Shown piece by piece: positions 19,296 through 26,951 of a DNA stretch of 64,000 nt (the stretch's first letter is position 1; every line of letters begins with the position of its first letter). The stretch comes from Carpediemonas membranifera (lineage: Eukaryota; Fornicata): the NCBI GenBank assembly GCA_019828565.1, contig JAHDYR010000038.1, positions 1 to 64,000 of the forward strand. Reading direction: 5' to 3'. The notes below the pieces were generated by a model that had not been told where the DNA came from, made no database searches, and saw only the letters and a list, made by a program, of their open reading frames with translations. Made by a program: the position numbers and the translations under genes.

Positions 19296-22200
19296 TTACA
19301 GCTGAATGCCGGTCTTCGACAAGTACCGGTCGAGGGCTTCGAGGTCACGGACCTCGGCATAGGGAAGCCAGGTGTCGTCATCGGGACCGTAGCCGGCCCA
19401 GCGGACACGGAAACGGAAACGGGTCTTGGTACGACCAGAGCGGTGGTCGATGATGTCTTCGACGGTGTATTCTTGCTCACCGGCGGCAGCGAAGGCGGTG
19501 AGGTCGTCGGGGGTGTAGTCGCCGAGGAAGGGAACGAGGCGGCGGAGATCATACGTCTCTTCGGCACGAGTTCGAAGATTCGTGAGGGTGGCGAGTGTGC
19601 CGTCGAGGGAGGCTACGGTGTAGGGGCCCATATAGATGGGGCTCAGACGAGAGGGGCCACGGGCATTGTCGGGCCTGGTGACCACAACAGCTTGGCCGAC
19701 AGTGAAAGTGGTCTGGGTGACCGGACGTGGCTTAGGAACTGGCACGGCCTTGACAAGCTGTCTCTGTGCCTCAAGCAGGTTGTCGTAGTACAATGCGACG
19801 TCGCCCACCCCCTCCACCGGGTTGTGTAGCAGTACTCGGTCCGTGTCGGTGAGGTTACCGAACATGATGTTGGCCGGGGGTATGTTGCCGGTGGCTGCAC
19901 ACGGCGTGCAGTTCAGAGTGCGCTGTACAAGCGGGAGACAGGCAACCCAGTCGGCTAAATCATCGGTCAGCTCGTTCATGGCGGCGCGGAGGTGGCGGTT
20001 CACTTCCTTGTTGCGGCGCTCGATGATGCCGTTATACTGGTGATGGTACGGGAGCGTAAAGTCGTGCTGAATGTTCAGGATGCGCGAGAGCTGAGCAAAC
20101 AGGTGGGCGGTAAAGTGGGGGCCCTGATCAGAGCGAATGTGTGCCGGGCATCCGTAGCGGCCCACCAGTTGCATGATGGCCGTGACCGCTGACTGCGCGG
20201 TGCAATCGGGCGTGGGAACTAGCTCCACGAACCGGGAGAAGCAGTCAACGGCGGCTAGGATGTGACGGAAACCGTGTTCTTCCGGGAACGGGCCAATAAA
20301 GTCCACGGCCCAGGTGTGCATGGGGTACGGTGCCATTGTGGGCTGGCGAGGGAGGTCTACACTGACCTTGGCGCGCTGTCGCGTGAGCTGGCACACCGGG
20401 CATGTACGGACTAGGGGCTTGACGTGTTTCTCGATCGCCTTGCGGGCAAACGAAGGTAGCTGGGCGGCGATCCGATCCGTCGTGATGCGGGTGCCCATGT
20501 GTCCAACACGGGCGTTGTGGCACTTGCCAAAAAGCTGCCGTACCTGGTGGGTAATGTCCACCGGGGATGCCACGCGCTGTGAGCGAATCGTCAGGCATCT
20601 GGAAAGGCAATCGGCCACCTCGTTGTTGACTCCGGCGATGTGACGGACCGTGAAGTCGTATTCGGAGAGGCGAAGGCGCCAGCGGACGAGCTTAGGCGTA
20701 GTGGTGGACTCAAGATAGGTCAAATTCCGATGGTCCGTCTCGACAACGAAGGGGTGCCCTAGGATGAAATGCTCGAAGCTGATGATGGCATGGAACACGC
20801 CAAAGAGCTCCTGTTCGATGGTGCTCCAGCGTTGCTCGGCCTCAGTGAAACGGTGGGAGGTGTAGGCGATGACTTGTTCCTCACCGTCCTTCTCCTGCAG
20901 GAGAACACCGCCGCAACCGGCGGTGGAGGCGTCGGTACGCACGATGAGCGTCCGGGAGTAGTCGGGGTACGCGAGGATCGGTCGGCGCATGATGAGGCGC
21001 TTCACTTCCTCGAAGGCCTGCTGTTGGGCTTTGCCCCAGACGAACGGCACTTTTGCCTTGGTGAGGTCGACGATGGGCGCCAGGACCGATGCGTAGTTCG
21101 GAATAAATTCCCGCAGGTAGTTAGTCATACCCGTGAATGAGCGCACCGCCGCGACCGACGAAGGGGGCTTCATCGCGACGATAGCAGCGACGCGCTCCGG
21201 TGATGTGCGGATGCCTTTCTTCGAGATGAGGTGTCCCACGTACTCTACCTCGGTCTTCGCGAACTGGCACTTGTCACGACCCAGACGGAACTGGTGTTGC
21301 TGGAGGCGGTCGAATACGGCGCGCGTGTTGCGATCCAGCTCTTCCTGGGTGTCCCCATGGATGATCACGTCGTCTAGGTATACCTCACAGATGCGACCGA
21401 CGAGTCCGTTGAGCACAGACATCATCATACGTTGGAAAAAGGAAGGGGCACAACGTAGACCGAAAGGGAGACGGCAGAACTCAAACAGGCCAGCGGGCGT
21501 CGCGAATGCCGTGAGAGGACGGGAGGCCGGGTCCACCGGAACCTGGTGATATCCGCTGACCAGGTCAATCGTCGTGTAGTAGTTATGGCCGGCGAGCCTA
21601 CGATGCAGCTCAGCCGGGTTGCTTAGCGGGTACTGCAGGGGGACCGTTTTCTCGTTCAGGCGCCGGTAGTCAATTACCATGCGACGCTTGCCCCCGCGCT
21701 TCGGCACTGTGAAGGCGGGGGAGGCGAAAGGCGAGGTCGAGGGTTGGATAATGCCTCTGGCGAGGAGCCCATCTACCTCTGCCTTGACGGCCTCAGCTAG
21801 GGCGGGCGACATACGGCGCGGTGGAAACGGGGCGACGTCGGTGTCGGATAGGTCAATGTGGAAAGGCTCAACACCGATGACACCAGGCAGTTCAGAAGCG
21901 AACAGGTCCGGGTAGTCCTGGATCAGCGGATGAGCGATCTCGGCTGGTGCACGATCGTCAGGCAGGGGCACCGGGGTGGCCTCAACGAACTCTGCCTCGG
22001 CGCGCGGGGCGAGCAGGTCGGGCAACAAACCCACGGCGCGTATCGTGGGCACGCCGATGATTAGCTCTCCGGCGGAAGGGAGGACGAAGAACTCCGCCGT
22101 GACCTCCACTGGACGCTCGAGCTGCAGTGTGATAGTCACGGGACGGGTCGTATACTCCGCGGTAATAGTGCCGTTGGCCGTCTCGAGCGGGACGTGGGCC

Positions 22201-22544
22201 TCGAAGAGACGCAGGTGCATCTCCTCGGCAAGCGCTGGAGGGATGAAGTTAAGGCTGGCACCGGTATCAAGCAAGGCGGTGCGAGGGACGTGGTCAGAGA
22301 AATGGAGGCTCACATGAGGGCTGCTGTTGTTGGTGTGGGCGGCCAACTTAGCAGTGAGGTTGAGCGCTTGGCGACGGATGCCATGCGCGAAGAAGCCGGG
22401 GTGATCCCGGTGAGGGCACTCGGGCCGTACATGACCTGTGAGGCCACAACCGTGGCAGATGAGCTCCGACTTCGGCCGGCGATCGACGGTAGGGGCGGTC
22501 GGCTCAGCCTTGGCCTTGATGGGCGGAGGGCGCCGGGGCGGCAT
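19296..22544 (-). CDS. pol: Chromovirus Pol polyprotein
   Basis: 1082 residues from an ATG at 22544. Order: CCHC knuckle (C30, C33, H38, C43), aspartic protease LLDTGAS (about 91), RT with VYLDDVI (about 387), RNase H RTDAST (about 536), integrase with a CPVC zinc site, then D, D and E in AVDFIGP (about 746), RSDQGPHF (about 805) and GIIERRNKE (about 841), and a C-terminal chromodomain (about 1021-1075, with FRVRWAGYGPDDDTW). All catalytic residues are present and the frame is uninterrupted. It starts 41 bases before the end of gag, in the +1 frame, so it is made by frameshift or re-initiation. The knuckle lies on the Pol side of that junction, which is unusual. The chromodomain probably guides integration to particular chromatin (family knowledge). 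Confidence 0.95.
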   Translation of the reverse strand: MPPRRPPPIKAKAEPTAPTVDRRPKSELICHGCGLTGHVRPECPHRDHPGFFAHGIRRQALNLTAKLAAHTNNSSPHVSLHFSDHVPRTALLDTGASLNFIPPALAEEMHLRLFEAHVPLETANGTITAEYTTRPVTITLQLERPVEVTAEFFVLPSAGELIIGVPTIRAVGLLPDLLAPRAEAEFVEATPVPLPDDRAPAEIAHPLIQDYPDLFASELPGVIGVEPFHIDLSDTDVAPFPPRRMSPALAEAVKAEVDGLLARGIIQPSTSPFASPAFTVPKRGGKRRMVIDYRRLNEKTVPLQYPLSNPAELHRRLAGHNYYTTIDLVSGYHQVPVDPASRPLTAFATPAGLFEFCRLPFGLRCAPSFFQRMMMSVLNGLVGRICEVYLDDVIIHGDTQEELDRNTRAVFDRLQQHQFRLGRDKCQFAKTEVEYVGHLISKKGIRTSPERVAAIVAMKPPSSVAAVRSFTGMTNYLREFIPNYASVLAPIVDLTKAKVPFVWGKAQQQAFEEVKRLIMRRPILAYPDYSRTLIVRTDASTAGCGGVLLQEKDGEEQVIAYTSHRFTEAEQRWSTIEQELFGVFHAIISFEHFILGHPFVVETDHRNLTYLESTTTPKLVRWRLRLSEYDFTVRHIAGVNNEVADCLSRCLTIRSQRVASPVDITHQVRQLFGKCHNARVGHMGTRITTDRIAAQLPSFARKAIEKHVKPLVRTCPVCQLTRQRAKVSVDLPRQPTMAPYPMHTWAVDFIGPFPEEHGFRHILAAVDCFSRFVELVPTPDCTAQSAVTAIMQLVGRYGCPAHIRSDQGPHFTAHLFAQLSRILNIQHDFTLPYHHQYNGIIERRNKEVNRHLRAAMNELTDDLADWVACLPLVQRTLNCTPCAATGNIPPANIMFGNLTDTDRVLLHNPVEGVGDVALYYDNLLEAQRQLVKAVPVPKPRPVTQTTFTVGQAVVVTRPDNARGPSRLSPIYMGPYTVASLDGTLATLTNLRTRAEETYDLRRLVPFLGDYTPDDLTAFAAAGEQEYTVEDIIDHRSGRTKTRFRFRVRWAGYGPDDDTWLPYAEVRDLEALDRYLSKTGIQL

Positions 22545-23094
22545 GTCGAGGCGGGGCTCGTCGCGGAAAAGATTCGCTCTGCGCGCGGATGGAGACTATG
22601 TCATCGAGCTCTGTGATGGCCGCCTCACAGGCCTCAGCGAAGGTCTCGGGGCTAACGATCTTGAGGCGAGTCTTGAGGGCCGAGGGGAGCGAGGCAGTGA
22701 AGAGCTTCCGCGTCTGTTGATCGATGGGGCGAGTGTTATCATCACATAGCGCGAGGGTCTTATGGTAAGTGTCTATGTGGGCTAAGAGGGCCGGCGGCTC
22801 GAGGGAGCGCAGGCGGAGGCGCTGGATAGACTGGTAAGCTTCAACTTGTGTATGAAACTTGAAGAACTCGGTCGCGATAGTGTCGAAGAGGTCGCCGTCG
22901 GGGATATCGTCGATAGGGACGCGGAGGCGCACGAGGCGCGTGACAGATGGGCTAAGGAAGGTTGCAAGGGGAGGTAGTTGGAGATTGAGGGCTCTCGCTT
23001 GAACTTGGTAGTGATCGACGTCGTCCTGGAAGGTGAAGAAGGCAGAACGCGTAAGCGATCGCAAATACGGGATGGTGATGCCAAAAGACTGCAT
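22504..23094 (-). CDS. gag: Chromovirus Gag
   Basis: 196 residues from an ATG only 13 bases after the 5' LTR. Mostly helical, with aromatic/leucine patterns typical of retrotransposon capsid (FFKFHTQVEAYQSIQRL, LFTASLPSALK). It ends in a proline/arginine-rich tail and has no zinc knuckle, which is in the Pol frame. It overlaps pol by 41 bases. Assignment rests on position and general character rather than a diagnostic motif. It would form the virus-like particle in which cDNA is made. Confidence 0.82.
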   Translation of the reverse strand: MQSFGITIPYLRSLTRSAFFTFQDDVDHYQVQARALNLQLPPLATFLSPSVTRLVRLRVPIDDIPDGDLFDTIATEFFKFHTQVEAYQSIQRLRLRSLEPPALLAHIDTYHKTLALCDDNTRPIDQQTRKLFTASLPSALKTRLKIVSPETFAEACEAAITELDDIVSIRAQSESFPRRAPPRHAAPAPSAHQGQG

Positions 23095-23107
23095 GTAGTA
23101 TCGATAC

Positions 23108-23226
23108 TGTGCTTGGTTTGGCCTTGAAGGGAACTTTCCAATTAATGGATGAGAACTGATTTACTCCTGGAAACCGCAGTGGTGAAAATGGTCAAAAACC
23201 AAAACCTTAAACTGCGCCTCACCACA
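23108..23226 (-). repeat. 5' LTR of chromovirus (119 bp)
   Basis: Same sequence as 19165-19283 except one base. On the minus strand it ends ...CACA and is followed by GTATCGATACTACATG, where a primer-binding site should start with TGG. It does not, and a perfect 10-bp palindrome (GTATCGATAC) sits there instead. Confidence 0.95.
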
Positions 23227-23230
23227 ATAC
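23227..23230. repeat. Target-site duplication ATAC, right
   Basis: Matches 19161-19164; flanks the CA end of the chromovirus. Confidence 0.85.
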
Positions 23231-23420
23231 AGTCCAAGGCTACATAGCGGCGGCGCAGGCCGGCCAGCAAGGTGGCGCTCCCCGGGCGATCCAATCGTCT
23301 GGGAGCACTACTGTCGTAGTGGAGGGATCATCGGGAAGTCGCTTGGAGTGCGTCCACGCCCCAACCCAGCCGGCGGGCGTCGGACGCAGTCCCGATGAGA
23401 TCCCCTCCCTACGACAGTAA
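23227..23420 (+). pseudogene. Tyrosine recombinase, C-terminal part with nucleophilic Tyr
   Basis: Reading on from the target duplication gives TVQGYIAAAQAGQ, which continues WFGWLGHD at 19140-19160. The tyrosine in VQGY is in the place of the recombinase nucleophile. The frame stops at TAA 23418-23420. Separation of this piece from HxxR by 4 kb makes the enzyme inactive. Confidence 0.8.
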
Positions 23421-23853
23421 ATGGCGCGAGCCGAGTCATCCGACTCAATCATGCGACCCAATTCGCTGAAAAACGACTCGGCCGGCCATGGCCACCAGGG
23501 CGCCAACAGCCTGTCCAAACGAGTCTATACGGGCTAAAAGGGGCGTAAGAGGTCTCATTTCGGCCTGGATGGTTGGAGAGCTTGGAGGCCAGACCAGCAT
23601 GGATGCCAGCGGATGGGGCAGCAGCAGAGCGCCAAACCGGAACCATGGGTCAAAATGAGGTGTTAAATGGCCGTAATGTACATGAATATGACTGCAGAAC
23701 TCACCAGAATTGCCCTATCCTGTGGCTGGTCGACCTGCTACGAGGCCGGCTTGACTGGAGTTGCCTGGACTGAGTCAGACGCCCACAGCGATACTTCGTT
23801 AGAAATGCTTGAGAGGTGGAGGGACGTTTATCGTACAGGGCTATTGCCATATG
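23421..23853. other. Non-coding, probable 3' part of the tyrosine-recombinase element
   Basis: No gene seen. It may hold the split or inverted terminal repeats expected of the element, but I found no match to 15600-15900. Confidence 0.4.
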
Positions 23854-25197
23854 TCACACGCCGACGCTCATCCACGCGCCAGCCTTCAGTTTCGGACCCG
23901 TGTTAGTCTGCATTGCCAGGCGCGCTGCACGCATCATGTCATGACTTTGCGACTCATTCAAATACTTCTGGGTAATCCCCTTAAACTGCGCTTCCCCGAG
24001 CTCCGAGTGTAGAACCATGAGACATGCCCGGCCGTTGGTCCTGGTGGCCGAGCTCTGGTCCGTGACGAGCGAGTAGACGCCCTTCACGATGTCCCCGAGC
24101 TGGTAGGACGCCGGCACCGACGGCAGCCGGGGAATGGTCTGGCCGAGCGCCTCAGCCACGTGGGCGCGGTACGACGCGTTCCGGTTGCGGACCCCGGCGA
24201 GGAGCCCGCTGATGACGAGATCGGGCCGGGCGGACGAGGCGACTGCGAGCAGACACTCGTGGGCCCGGTCTGTGAGGAAGGCGTTGGAGACGCACGCCCG
24301 CTTGAGGGCGACGTTGAGGGTGGAGACAATGGTGTTCTTGTCCCGGACAAAGAGATTGGCCCGTCCGGCCTCAGTGGCCGAGGCTACATAGATGTCCCGG
24401 AGCGTCTCAAGGGCGACCTTGGCGACCCCAGACCGCAGAGAGTCGACCGTTGCCAGGATAAGCTTGAACATGCGGGGCAGCTCGGGGAACTCGAGCAGCA
24501 CGCCTATCGAGTGCTGGGCCGCCCGCTGCACCGTGACCAGGGCGTCCTTCTGAACCTCCCAGCCGTCCGCCTCCAGCCCCGCCACTGCAGTCTGAAGCTC
24601 CCGTACAGGGTCTGTGAGGGGCACCAGGGAGCGCTCCTCACGAACGACAGAGCGGGGACGGGTTGGCTGCGATGGCCGCGAGGGCAGGGGCAACGCCGGG
24701 GAGGGCAGATCAGTGCCGATACTGACTGTCGATGGTTGTCGCACAAGAGCCTTCGGCCTATCGCTGTCGGACGGGCCGCGGGTCATAGTGCGCCCTGGGG
24801 CGGGGGGCCGCACGAGCCTTGGCCTGTCTGGTGGAAGCGTCGGCTGAGACGGTATCACAGTGCTAACTTCAGCCCTCTGCGGCATTGGCGGCGCCGTCAT
24901 ATTCAGCAGCGAGCGTCTGACAGATGGCTTGCGACTGTCGGCTGGAACTGTATTCCGCATACTTAAAGGATAGCGGCCGTTATCAACCACATCGGGCTGT
25001 AAACTAGTACCATGATTTGCTACAGGCGTACTGGGCGCCGAAATTGGTGCTTTGCTTCGTAACATTGCTAATATTTCATTTCTTCTTGAAGCACTCGATT
25101 GCGACGATGATGCTGACATGGCTTCTCTTCGCCCAGAAGCCAACAACGACACACTTGTCCTCCGAGTCCTCAGCTGCGCGGACTCTACTCGATTCAT
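23854..25197 (-). CDS. TOG/CLASP-type HEAT-repeat protein
   Basis: 447 residues from the ATG at 25197; the frame is open a little further, but only to a GTG. The first 200 residues are low-complexity, Ser/Pro/Arg-rich. From about 205 to 410 there is an alpha-helical HEAT-like array (WEVQKDALVTVQRA, VAKVALETLRDIY, HVAEALGQTIPRL) resembling a single TOG domain of the CLASP/TOGARAM group, which binds tubulin. The WE at the start of the array fits the tubulin-binding tryptophan of TOG domains. A basic, disordered N-terminus is common in microtubule-binding proteins. It lies head-to-tail with the B55 gene, 98 bases away. It could be another HEAT-repeat protein; TOG is the best reading. Confidence 0.65.
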   Translation of the reverse strand: MNRVESAQLRTRRTSVSLLASGRREAMSASSSQSSASRRNEILAMLRSKAPISAPSTPVANHGTSLQPDVVDNGRYPLSMRNTVPADSRKPSVRRSLLNMTAPPMPQRAEVSTVIPSQPTLPPDRPRLVRPPAPGRTMTRGPSDSDRPKALVRQPSTVSIGTDLPSPALPLPSRPSQPTRPRSVVREERSLVPLTDPVRELQTAVAGLEADGWEVQKDALVTVQRAAQHSIGVLLEFPELPRMFKLILATVDSLRSGVAKVALETLRDIYVASATEAGRANLFVRDKNTIVSTLNVALKRACVSNAFLTDRAHECLLAVASSARPDLVISGLLAGVRNRNASYRAHVAEALGQTIPRLPSVPASYQLGDIVKGVYSLVTDQSSATRTNGRACLMVLHSELGEAQFKGITQKYLNESQSHDMMRAARLAMQTNTGPKLKAGAWMSVGV

Positions 25198-25295
25198 GGA
25201 GTTTCTCAGGCTAAAATGCACTCGAAGATCTGCCCGCAGATGAAGAGGTTCAAACGCCGACCCAGGTAACTGCGAGAGTTTATCTATCTACAGAT

Positions 25296-26708
25296 TCACT
25301 GGGCGCGCGTCCCCGCATATACGAACATGTTTGTGGCCGTGGCAACAGCGATGATGTCCTCGGTCGGGTGCCACCCCATGTGGAGGATCTTCCGGGCTGT
25401 GTCCACGTTCCCAATGAGGCCCTGCCCTCTGGCCCGAGTCTTGGTCAGGCGCGGCGTCTTGGTCGCCCCGCGCTTCCTGGTCGCACGCTCACGGGAGGCC
25501 TCGATGCATATGCCGCCCCGACCCATCCTATCGTAAATGTGGAAGTTGTTGTTGTAACTACCGGTCAGGACGTGCGAACCACTCGGGGAGACGGCGCACT
25601 CGAACTTGTCGAAGATGACGTCCTGCTCGAACAGATGGGGCAAATGGGGCTTAAGGCTGTCGTGAATCGGGATGGTGTGCAGTGGCCGCGACTCCATGGC
25701 GACGTCCCACACCTTGAGCGTGAGGAAGTCCCGGGAGAACATGTACTTGCCGTCCTTGGAGAAGTGCAAGTCGGAGATGGACGAGGCGATCTCCTGGTAG
25801 AAAGACTTGGGTGGCTGGCCGGCAGTGGACTCGTTGAAGCTCTTGGAGCCGAAGTCACAGAGGGCTGAGGCGCGCAGGTCGCAGAGGCGGATGACGCCCT
25901 TGGACGTGCCGTAAGCGAAGGTCGCGGCCTCGCCTGGGTGGCACTCGGCGGCAGTGATGACTTCAACCAGGTTGTCGAGGTTCGGGGGGCGGATGTCGAC
26001 GACGTTGAAGGCGGTCTCAGGCCGTTCCGTGCTCCACATGTTGATGCGGAGGTCGTCGGCAGAGAGGAACGTCACGCCGTCGCTGCTGAGGGAGAGGCTG
26101 TTGATGTGGTAGGCGTGGGCGTTGTTGAACACACGCTTGGGGGCCGCACTGAGGACGCTCTTCGACCCCACGAGCCGTGGGATCTGCACGGTGCCGGCAG
26201 GCCTGGGCGCAGCGCTCATTGACGCAAGCTGCTTACTCTTGCGCTCATAAACCTTCCAGAGCTTGACTGTCTTGTCATTGGTTGTCAAAAGGAAGTGGGC
26301 TCCCGCCTGTGGGTGGCACCATCGGATCTGATTGATCTTCTCGTCGATCTCGAGGCTACGAAGATAGTCGAACTCTGTGTGAGGCGTCATACGCGGACAA
26401 ACCCTGTTCGTGGGACTGGAATTCGGTGAAGAAGCGGTATTGTGCGCTGTGACGGTGCCGGGTCCCAGAGGGCGATTTAGGGGTCTTTTCAACCCTTTCA
26501 AAGAGAACAACGCGCCCACCGTGATCTCCAGCAGCCAGAAAATCGCCTGTAGTGTTGAACTCGATGGAAGAGATCAGGTCCTCTTGGTAAGGTCAACAGG
26601 AAAATGCAACGAACCTTCTTTCACGTCCTCAATCGCCGCCACATCCCCAAACACCTGGCAGAACTTCCAAGAAGAGTCTTGGTTGAATTTGAAGGATTCT
26701 GCGGCCAT
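25296..26708 (-). CDS. PP2A regulatory subunit B55, three exons
   Basis: Exons 26615-26708, 26403-26582 and 25296-26374 give 450 residues, close to the usual 447 of B55. The ATG at 26708 leads into [10 protein letters not shown] and WKFCQVFGD, then [29 protein letters not shown] and [10 protein letters not shown], all hallmarks of the B55 N-terminus. The third exon starts [19 protein letters not shown] and carries the remaining WD40 blades ([11 protein letters not shown], ...LKVWDVAM). B55 is the scaffolding and substrate-selecting subunit of protein phosphatase 2A, acting in mitotic exit and other dephosphorylation. The two introns were recognised because the protein is only continuous when 28 and 32 bases are removed. 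It is divergent with the adenylate-kinase gene. Confidence 0.95.
26375..26402 (-). other. Spliceosomal intron, 28 nt (B55 intron 2)
   Basis: On the minus strand GTTTGT...CTCACACAG. Removal joins ...SHEQ to EFDYL with the codon split G|AG. It is among the shortest introns known in eukaryotes. Confidence 0.9.
26583..26614 (-). other. Spliceosomal intron, 32 nt (B55 intron 1)
   Basis: On the minus strand GTTCGT...TTGACCTTACCAAG. Removal joins VKE to EDLISSIEF with the codon split G|AG. The acceptor is AAG rather than CAG. Confidence 0.85.
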
Positions 26709-26951
26709 TTCAACGAAAGGACTCGAGCCGCGTTTTTTCTTGCACGATGTCCAAAATGTCGTTCTTCATCGAGGGTCAGACTCCCCAAGGGCGGCTTGTG
26801 CATTCAGCACTATTCGTAGGGCACATTTTAATTTCTTCATCAATGACAACGCAAGGCAAAAAGCAAAAAAAGTGACAACAGACGACATATTGGATACCAC
26901 TCGAGCGATTCGCAGCTGCGAGGCGACCGACAAGGCTGCTACTTCTTGAAA
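26709..26951. other. Divergent promoter region between B55 and the adenylate-kinase gene
   Basis: Short (243 bp), so it must hold both start regions. On the plus strand there is a coding-like remnant beginning MTTQGKKQKK at 26843 (see findings). No TATA or initiator motif is clear. Confidence 0.5.

Larger units (their letters stand above)
19165..23226 (-). mobile_element. Ty3/gypsy chromovirus, full length, 4062 bp
   Basis: Two 119-bp LTRs with TG...CA ends flank gag and pol on the minus strand. The target duplication is ATAC, and the pol protein ends in a chromodomain. The two LTRs differ at a single base (AATGG versus AAGGG), so the insertion is recent. Gag and pol are intact. The element sits inside the tyrosine-recombinase gene, a clear nested insertion. 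Confidence 0.95.
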
